DNA of 64,000 nucleotides from Alphaproteobacteria bacterium (lineage in GTDB: Bacteria > Pseudomonadota > Alphaproteobacteria > Rickettsiales > SXRF01), in assembly GCA_020049775.1 (NCBI GenBank), contig JAGVLO010000002.1:62001-126000 (forward strand). The letters are read 5' to 3'. The position numbers and the translations under genes were made by a program. This document shows, one piece after another, positions 58,863 through 64,000 of the stretch. Below the pieces are notes generated by a model. That model had not been told where the DNA came from, did not search any database, and saw nothing but the letters and a program-made list of their open reading frames with translations. Within the stretch, counting starts at the first letter, position 1. Each line of letters begins with the position of its first letter.

Positions 58863-59957
58863 ATGGTGAAGGCCATTGATTTCATAATTACACAAATCAA
58901 GCGGTTGCCCTGCTTTGGTGATGTCGGCAATGCACGTTCCTATGCAGGCGTATATTTTCCAGTACTGGATGGTGTACGCGCACTAGCTGCTTTACTTGTA
59001 ATTACCCAGCATGTTTTTCATTCCCGACCTGTATATGGTGTGGGAGGGGTGTACCTCTTTTTAGTCCTAAGCGGATTGCTGCTATCACAAAATTGGTATG
59101 CAACAACGGTAAAAGCCTGTTGGCGCTTTAGTTTTGTATTTATTCTGCGCCGCCTATTTAGAATCATTCCCATGTATATTATGGCTGTATATATAATGGC
59201 TTATATTTTGCCACGAAATATGGAATGGGTTCTGATGCATCTTTCGTTCCAATGGTCAGAATATGTGTTGTGGACCATCAAACAAGAATTGCTCTTTTAT
59301 GTAATTTTACCATTGCTTTTCCTGCCGCGCCAATATGGAGCATCCGCAGAATTTATGACAATTTTTGCATTGGCAATTGCGGTTGTATCAGCAAATAGCT
59401 TGGATGTTAAAGTGCTGAATATGGGATCATGGCGCCCCAACCTGCAAGGACAAATACCCTTTTTCTTGGGTATGTTTACCATGGGCGTTGCTGCAGGCAG
59501 CTTCATTCACACCGCGCTTGCCAAGCGAATGATATCAAAGATTGCCTTTATACCCGCTGAATTGACAATGCTTGTAATCCTATCGCTGATTATTATGCTC
59601 TATATTAAACACCCGATATTTTATGCAGATACCCCTTCAACATGGCAAATGCAGATCCCCTGGGCTTTTTTGATCGCAATCTTTTTGGTTTTGCTACTGC
59701 TTAAACCAGATAGAGTAGTAGCGCGCATACTTTCAAGCATCCCAGCAATGGCAATTGGCGTAGTCGGCTACAGTTTCTATCTTTTACATCTGCCCATAAT
59801 CCGCATTGTAGAAAGGAATTTTGCCCCACAAATGACCTACGAAGCACTCGCATATTCAATCGTCATTACCTACGCAGCATCTTGCGTTGCCTATTGCCTT
59901 GTAGAACGGCCCTGCATGCGCTTTATTCGAAAACGCACTCCTAAAACCAGCACATAA
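58863..59957 (+). CDS. acyltransferase-3 family membrane protein
   Basis: About 364-aa integral membrane protein with around ten hydrophobic helices. The start of the family domain is seen as FPVLDGVRALAALLVITQHVF and later FLVLSGLLLS. These enzymes O-acylate surface sugars or other envelope molecules. ATG 58863 has GGGACG upstream; ATG 58818 is an alternative without a clear ribosome-binding site. The gene is more AT-rich than its neighbours. A GCTGGC/GCCAGC hairpin (59990-60004) lies about 30 bases after the stop. Confidence 0.8.
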   Translation: MVKAIDFIITQIKRLPCFGDVGNARSYAGVYFPVLDGVRALAALLVITQHVFHSRPVYGVGGVYLFLVLSGLLLSQNWYATTVKACWRFSFVFILRRLFRIIPMYIMAVYIMAYILPRNMEWVLMHLSFQWSEYVLWTIKQELLFYVILPLLFLPRQYGASAEFMTIFALAIAVVSANSLDVKVLNMGSWRPNLQGQIPFFLGMFTMGVAAGSFIHTALAKRMISKIAFIPAELTMLVILSLIIMLYIKHPIFYADTPSTWQMQIPWAFLIAIFLVLLLLKPDRVVARILSSIPAMAIGVVGYSFYLLHLPIIRIVERNFAPQMTYEALAYSIVITYAASCVAYCLVERPCMRFIRKRTPKTST

Positions 59958-60044
59958 ATTCCTTGATATATCATATTACTACAAAAAACTGCTGGCATAG
60001 CCAGCGTCAGCGGTTATATATGCAATACACAGGTATCTGGGTGT

Positions 60045-60085
60045 GCCCGCGTGGCGGAATTGGTAGACGCAACGGACTTAAAATC
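60045..60085 (+). pseudogene. 5' fragment of an intron-less tRNA-Leu(UAA) gene
   Basis: The 41 bases match the first half of a tRNA-Leu(UAA), from a GCCCGCG acceptor strand through GGACTTAAAATC, where the anticodon loop is continuous (no intron). After 60085 the sequence diverges and no matching 3' half is found. It shares 34 identical bases (60048-60081) with the intact gene 210 bp downstream. Likely a broken tRNA left by insertion or recombination at this locus. Confidence 0.75.
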
Positions 60086-60153
60086 AGGCGTGTCTAACGA
60101 CACTCCATTTTAGGTGTTTGGCATAATGAAGATAATACAGGAGGATAAAGAAC

Positions 60154-60234
60154 GGCTATTTTTGAGTAAATCGGTAAAAATAGCCTGCAACATCACCGCA
60201 ACATCACCAGATAAAACTTGGTGATTCCGGTGAT
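60154..60234. repeat. hairpin plus clustered ATCACC / GGTGAT sites
   Basis: First, GGCTATTTTT (60154-60163) pairs with AAAAATAGCC (60176-60185). Next come two direct ATCACC copies (60192-60197, 60203-60208) and two inverted GGTGAT copies (60220-60225, 60229-60234). This layout just before the intact tRNA resembles recombinase or integrase binding sites; it might also be a terminator array. Confidence 0.45.
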
Positions 60235-60254
60235 CACTATTAGAAGATTTATAA

Positions 60255-60564
60255 GCTCGCGTGGCGGAATTGGTAGACGCAACGGACTTAAGGATTGAGT
60301 GCTCCGGTGGAAATGCCGGAAGTAGAACTGCTCAAATTCGGGGAAAGCTTCCAGCGCAAGCTGATGCCAATCCCGAGCCAAGCTTCAAGGAAACTTGAGG
60401 AAGGTGTAGAGACTAGACGGGCAGCACCTAAGACCTTTGGGTTATGGTGAAGGGATAGTCCAGACCCCAAACGCCCTTCCCCAGGGCGGCAACGAAAGTT
60501 GTGGCAGGTAAGAAAATCCGTCGATGGTTTCATCATGCCGGTTCGATTCCGGCCGCGAGCACCA
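60255..60564 (+). tRNA. tRNA-Leu (anticodon UAA), interrupted by a group I intron
   Basis: Exon 1 is 60255-60289 (GCTCGCG acceptor strand to GGACTT) and exon 2 is 60513-60564 (AAAATCCGT to CGCGAGCACCA). Joined, they form an 87-nt class II tRNA-Leu with anticodon stem ACGGA/TCCGT, anticodon TAA, T loop GTTCGATTC and encoded CCA. The interruption lies between anticodon positions 34 and 35, the known site of the cyanobacterial and plastid tRNA-Leu intron. Confidence 0.92.
60290..60512 (+). ncRNA. group I intron in tRNA-Leu(UAA)
   Basis: 223-nt self-splicing intron of the IC3 type. Core elements are recognisable: P (AATTCGGGGAAAGC, 60335-60348), Q (AATCCCGAGCCAAGC, 60369-60383), R (GTGTAGAGACTAGACGG, 60404-60420) and S (AAGGGATAGTCC, 60450-60461). 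It ends in G, as required. It carries no open reading frame. Size and motifs are close to the Anabaena tRNA-Leu intron (known from the literature). Confidence 0.9.
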
Positions 60565-60577
60565 ACTTAATACCAGC

Positions 60578-61030
60578 CTAATATAAGGCTTCGTAACGGC
60601 CATTCCTTCTGGCACCTTTAAAGCATACCAGCTTGAGTTTTTTCAGGCTTGCCATATCAGCTCTAGCAGTTCGCGTTGTAATGTTCCAAATTGCAACAAT
60701 ATCGCTCGACCTTACATCATAACCTCTTTGAATAAGCCCCAAAAACCAAAGCTGCCTTTCATTCAATTTTGCAGCCCCCTCAGCATTGATCGTGACATTT
60801 ATAGTGAAAAATTTTTCACTATAAATTTGCATCGGTGCATTCAAAAAAAGCGGTAATGAAGGTCTATTTGGTGGGTGAAATTCCCGTTTTATGGCCTCTG
60901 CCATATCACCCCTACCAACCAATTCGAGAAGCACTTGCAAGACGTTTGGCGAGGAACGCGCTAACATCAATAAGTGCACGGAATTAGGGGCATTGCGGCC
61001 TTCATACCAATTACGAATTGCGCGGGGATG
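60578..61030 (-). pseudogene. 5'-truncated helix-turn-helix protein gene
   Basis: The frame is open leftward from about 61042 to the stop at 60578. Its first part, PRAIRNWYEGRNAPNSVHLL followed by MLARSSPNVLQVLLEL, closely resembles the helix-turn-helix region of small alphaproteobacterial DNA-binding proteins, in which such a segment lies some 40-50 residues into the protein. Here a stop codon is met just upstream and the opposite strand turns into the recombinase fragment, so the N-terminal end is missing. GTG 60979 could still start a 133-aa product. The C-terminal half (RQLWFLGLIQRG..., TTRTARADMASLKK) looks like a winged helix. Confidence 0.6.
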
Positions 61031-61337
61031 ATCGTGTAATCCTTATTCCCGGCCCGCCGGAGGAAATAGAGAATGTGCAGTGGATGTATCGTGCATTTAC
61101 CGAAGATGGCATGAATGAAACCGAAATCATGGCGGCGCTGAATAAGCGCGGCATCCTGACCGATCTTGAACGCCTCTGGACACGCAGCACGGTGCATCAG
61201 GTGCTGACCAATGAAAAATACATCGGCAATTACTTATTCAATCGCGTTTCCTTTAAACTCAAAAAACGCCGTGTCTGCAATCCCCCAGATATGTGGGTAC
61301 GCAATGAAGGAGCGTTCGAGGCTGTTGTTGACCCCCT
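61012..61337 (+). pseudogene. serine recombinase fragment
   Basis: About 108 codons match the middle 'recombinase' domain of large serine recombinases: RVILIPGPPEEIENVQWMY, then NKRGI, WTRSTVHQVLTNEKYIGNY and FEAVVDP. The N-terminal catalytic resolvase domain and the C-terminal zinc-binding and coiled-coil parts are absent. The left end abuts the truncated helix-turn-helix gene and the right end passes into the ParB-like gene in another frame. Not functional alone. Confidence 0.75.
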
Positions 61338-61394
61338 AAAACACGCCTGCCGGATGGCACGGTTAAAATTGGCTTTGATACCAAACCCATCACG

Positions 61395-62243
61395 TTGCGC
61401 TTGGAGGAAATCGCCTCTTTGAAGGTTATTCAGCCCAAAGCGCTGAAAAGCGAAAAATTCAAGCAGATCGTTTCATCGATAAGGGAAATGGGCGTCATCG
61501 AGGAGCCGGTGGTGTCACACAGTAAATCCGGTGGCAAATATGTGCTACTCGATGGGCATCTTCGCATAGAGGCATTGCGGCAAATCGGCATCGAAGAAGT
61601 GCTTTGCCTGATTTCCACGGATGATGAAGCGTTCACCTATAACAAACACATCAATCGCCTTTCCACTATTCAGGAGCACCGCATGGTGCAGAAGGCTGTC
61701 AAGCAAGTATCTGAGGAAAGACTGGCAAAGGTCTTGAATTTAGATGTCGGGAGCATTGTGCGTAAGCGCAATCTTATTGAGGGTATTTGCCCGGAAGCGG
61801 TTGACCTATTGAAGGATAAAATGGTGGCGGCGAGCGTGTTTACTCATCTCAGGCACATGAAGCCGCTGCGCCAGATCGAGGCCGCACAGCTCATGAATCA
61901 GGGGCGGATCTATTCGATTTCCTATGCCAAGGCTATTTTGATTGCCACTCCCAAAGAGCAACTGGTGAATCCTAACAAACCTACGCGAATTAAAAGGGGT
62001 GATGGGATAGAAGTCTCCCAAATAGAAAACGACATGGCAGGATTACATAAGGAACAGCGGTTGATCGAAGAAAGCTACGCCGGTGATGTGTTTAATCTTA
62101 CCCTAGCAAAGAACTTTCTAACCAGCATGATGGACAACCCGCGTGTTATACGCCACCTGGAGCAGCACTACCCGGAAATACTTACACAGTTTCGGAAAAT
62201 CACGGACATGAAATCTCTAGGTGGCAAGGAAAACGCGGCGTAG
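61395..62243 (+). CDS. ParB/RepB-like partition or regulatory protein, 5' end altered
   Basis: 282 aa from TTG 61395. The ParB N-terminal nuclease-like domain is visible (VLLDGHLRIEALRQIG, with NKHINRLSTIQEH after it), followed by the RepB-type C-terminal region (LIEGICPEAVDLLKDK). Family members usually start with a segment like LPDGTVKIGFDTKPITL. That segment is present in frame at 61347-61397, but no ATG precedes it, because the frame joins the recombinase fragment at about 61332. The true start is therefore lost or replaced. ParB-like genes often sit beside serine recombinases on alphaproteobacterial mobile elements. Confidence 0.7.
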   Translation: MRLEEIASLKVIQPKALKSEKFKQIVSSIREMGVIEEPVVSHSKSGGKYVLLDGHLRIEALRQIGIEEVLCLISTDDEAFTYNKHINRLSTIQEHRMVQKAVKQVSEERLAKVLNLDVGSIVRKRNLIEGICPEAVDLLKDKMVAASVFTHLRHMKPLRQIEAAQLMNQGRIYSISYAKAILIATPKEQLVNPNKPTRIKRGDGIEVSQIENDMAGLHKEQRLIEESYAGDVFNLTLAKNFLTSMMDNPRVIRHLEQHYPEILTQFRKITDMKSLGGKENAA

Positions 62244-62414
62244 CCGGTATTGACCAATCTATCTGGAAACAGCACGCAATATGCGGTAATATCCGAGACA
62301 TCATGTTTCGGCGGGTTCAGTGTGTCTAAAATTATAAAGGGTTCTTTTATATCGTAGAGTGGCATCATGAACCACATGCTGTGAACGGATATTTAACAGC
62401 GGCGCGGGTTTATC

Positions 62415-63377
62415 ATGTCTCATAAAATTATATCCCCCGCCAAACCGATTGCAGAGCTCTCGTTGCTGAACCTGAGCGTTATCCTTAATTCCAATGAAAA
62501 TACTGAGCATAAATTTCAAAGTGATTCCAGCATCTTCATTGGCATAGTGCTTGAGGCGGCAGCCACATTTTCTCGTGAAATTAATGGTGATTTTAAAACG
62601 GCAGACGTTCAGGCTGGCGATATTTTCATTACGCCGCCGACGAGTAATGTGCATTGGAGGATCAAGGGCAAAATTAACTGCGCCTCGCTATGCATTCGTA
62701 AGGAATATATTGCCAGTGTTGCAGCCTCAATCGGCATGCTGGCAAGCCATGACCTTACGTTTAAGGGAGTATTCAAATACCGTGACCCACTGTTAGAAGC
62801 ATTGTTCAATGTCATAGTAGAGCGCGTAGCCAGCGCCGATGCGCCCTCTATTTTGTATATCGAAACGATGGCACGAGCGCTGTGTATCCATTTATTGCAT
62901 ACGCTACTTGAGAAGCCGGCTGAACATCATCATTTCCAAAAAACTCTGACCGCTAAACGTATCGACGTTCTGCGCTCTTTTGTTCTAAGCAACATGGATA
63001 AGAAGATTTCCACTGGTATGCTGGCTGAGCAGGCGTGCGTCAGCAAATTTCATTTCTGCCGCCTATTTAAGCGCACTCTAAGCATGACGCCACAGCAATT
63101 TGTACGACGATGCCGACTTGATCGCGCGCGGGCGCTGGTGCAGGGTACGAATCAATCCGTTACAGAGATTGCTTACAGCTGCGGCTTTGCCACACAAAGT
63201 CACTTTAGCCAACAGTTTCGGGAGAGCTTCGGATTATCACCCCGGCAAATGCGGGGGAAGATTTTACAGGACGCACAGTTAACAATTTTCGACCTAATGG
63301 AAGAAAAGCAATTCTACGCACAAGAAAAGCAAGCCATTGATATAACTCGCTTAAAAGTTGATTTACTCGTAGATTAG
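62415..63377 (+). CDS. AraC-family transcriptional regulator
   Basis: 320-aa regulator. The C-terminal 100 residues hold the double helix-turn-helix of AraC/XylS proteins (ISTGMLAEQACVSKFHFCRLF, then VTEIAYSCGFATQSHFSQQFR and FGLSP). The N-terminal part is a putative cupin-like ligand domain. It is followed 60 bases later by a small gene that it might control. The 170 bases before it show no gene. Confidence 0.88.
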   Translation: MSHKIISPAKPIAELSLLNLSVILNSNENTEHKFQSDSSIFIGIVLEAAATFSREINGDFKTADVQAGDIFITPPTSNVHWRIKGKINCASLCIRKEYIASVAASIGMLASHDLTFKGVFKYRDPLLEALFNVIVERVASADAPSILYIETMARALCIHLLHTLLEKPAEHHHFQKTLTAKRIDVLRSFVLSNMDKKISTGMLAEQACVSKFHFCRLFKRTLSMTPQQFVRRCRLDRARALVQGTNQSVTEIAYSCGFATQSHFSQQFRESFGLSPRQMRGKILQDAQLTIFDLMEEKQFYAQEKQAIDITRLKVDLLVD

Positions 63378-63436
63378 GCAACTCTTAGTGGTTGTCTGCA
63401 ACCAACAGTAAATCATCAATGAAAGGGAGAATAAAC

Positions 63437-63718
63437 ATGAGCGATGTAAACAATTCATATGGTAATTATCATTTTCAAGCAACAGCAAATGCTACATTTG
63501 CACAATGGGTACAGGCAACGCGCGCCTTATCACATGACGATATGGAAGAAATTTTTGACCATTTCGGTGAAAGAATTTTAGCTATATCCGAAAAAAGCGG
63601 CACCGCTGCTAACACTCAGGAATTAATACAGCAGTTCAAAATGACGCTCAAAATATTGGTCGGCAATCGCGGTATTGCGATGCATGGCTATTTGTCGAAC
63701 CCCGATCTCCTGAGATAG
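63437..63718 (+). CDS. small hypothetical protein downstream of AraC regulator
   Basis: 93-aa protein. ATG 63437 is preferred because GGGAG lies ten bases upstream; a longer frame back to 63392 lacks one. The protein is helical with no recognised domain (WVQATRALSHDDMEEIFDHFG). A clear terminator follows. Confidence 0.55.
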   Translation: MSDVNNSYGNYHFQATANATFAQWVQATRALSHDDMEEIFDHFGERILAISEKSGTAANTQELIQQFKMTLKILVGNRGIAMHGYLSNPDLLR

Positions 63719-63733
63719 CGCCTGCGGCGCTAG

Positions 63734-63753
63734 TCAATCTTCTGATTGACTGA
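63734..63753 (+). terminator. intrinsic terminator
   Basis: AGTCAATC, loop TTCT, GATTGACT: a perfect eight-base stem followed by GATCCTTTT. It lies 16 bases after the stop of the small gene. Confidence 0.75.
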
Positions 63754-63781
63754 TCCTTTTAACCCTTTATGGTCGGCTGTG

Positions 63782-63801
63782 GAGTGATAGGGGTATCACT
63801 C
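63782..63801. repeat. perfect GAGTGATA / TATCACTC dyad
   Basis: Eight-base arms around a GGGG loop, followed by a weaker AGGG/CCCT pair and, at 63859-63872, CGGCC TTAT GGCCG. They lie before the next gene start and may be operators or leader structures. No other gene is visible in 63754-63882. Confidence 0.5.
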
Positions 63802-63882
63802 TAGGGATTCAAAACCCTGCTCGTAACGGTCTGACCCAACCGGATTGGAGTCGCCCTTCGGCCTTATGGCCGGGAGGCGGCA

Positions 63883-64000
63883 ATGCATGTCCAAGCCTCG
63901 CGGCCAAAGATTGTCGCGCCGTTTACGAGCGGTTTTTTGAACTTCCGGCCACCAGGACGTGGTGGTTTCCCTGATAAAATATCAGACACAGGCTACCGCC
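63883..64000 (+). CDS. possible gene start running off the right edge
   Basis: ATG 63883 follows a strong GGGAGG (63872-63877) by five bases and the frame stays open for 39 codons to the window end (MHVQASRPKIVAPF..., RPPGRGGFPDKISD). No family can be named from this length. Confidence 0.35.
   Translation, partial: MHVQASRPKIVAPFTSGFLNFRPPGRGGFPDKISDTGYR

Noticed and set aside
60045-60130. Functional tRNA-Leu at the upstream copy
   Set aside because: The anticodon stem is not closed (TCAGG instead of TCCGT) and no T arm or acceptor 3' strand follows.

Overview
The window reads as a chromosomal segment of an alphaproteobacterium of middling GC (about half). The evidence is gene content and order: tpiA-secG-pyrG-kdsA-eno-ftsB-pdhA...pdhB-pdhC-lpdA in one block, a ppiD-trpE-trpG-trpD-trpC run, COQ9, ELM1-type and NDUFA9-type proteins, and a GltB/GltD glutamate synthase. 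I cannot fix the order or family from sequence alone.

Layout. (1) 0.3-17.7 kb is an accessory region rich in nucleotide- and cofactor-related enzymes: an adenosine-deaminase-like protein with a C-terminal SLOG-like Rossmann domain, a Nudix protein with a large internal duplication, a nicotinamidase / alpha-beta-hydrolase / dGTPase-like HD operon, an FAD/NAD(P)-binding oxidoreductase, a sulfotransferase-like protein and a candidate papain-like cysteine peptidase. Four short genes here encode one small protein family of 87-92 aa. Each sits directly behind a different, unrelated larger gene, so they look like a shared partner module. A very GC-rich gene of foreign appearance lies at 6.7-7.3 kb, and a tRNA-Leu(CAG) gene at 16.2 kb. 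(2) 17.8-30.3 kb is mostly core metabolism: an NDUFA9-like protein, gltD, an exported protein, gltB, a GST, queG, grxC, a PAS histidine kinase and COQ9. (3) 30.3-47.3 kb, mainly minus strand, carries the pyruvate dehydrogenase genes, with four extra genes between pdhA and pdhB, then ftsB, eno, kdsA, pyrG, secG and tpiA. (4) 47.4-55.4 kb holds ppiD, the trp genes with an unexplained gene between trpG and trpD, a DUF599 protein and a VanX-like protein. (5) 55.4-60 kb holds ELM1-like, radC, map, a CinA-type domain protein and an acyltransferase.

(6) 60-64 kb is a scar of mobile DNA around a tRNA-Leu(UAA) locus. An intron-less 5' tRNA-Leu fragment is followed 210 bp later by a full tRNA-Leu(UAA) gene interrupted by a 223-nt group I intron of the cyanobacterial tRNA-Leu type. 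Behind it come a truncated helix-turn-helix gene, a serine-recombinase fragment, a ParB/RepB-like gene joined to that fragment out of frame, an AraC regulator and the start of another gene.

Working together: the pdh genes, lpdA, eno and tpiA serve lower glycolysis and entry to the TCA cycle; gltBD assimilates ammonia; trpEGDC makes tryptophan precursors; kdsA, ftsB, secG and ppiD serve the envelope. The first 17 kb most plausibly encodes a conflict, effector or signalling system built on nucleotide chemistry. This is inference; the strongest support is the repeated pairing of the small protein family with dissimilar enzymes.
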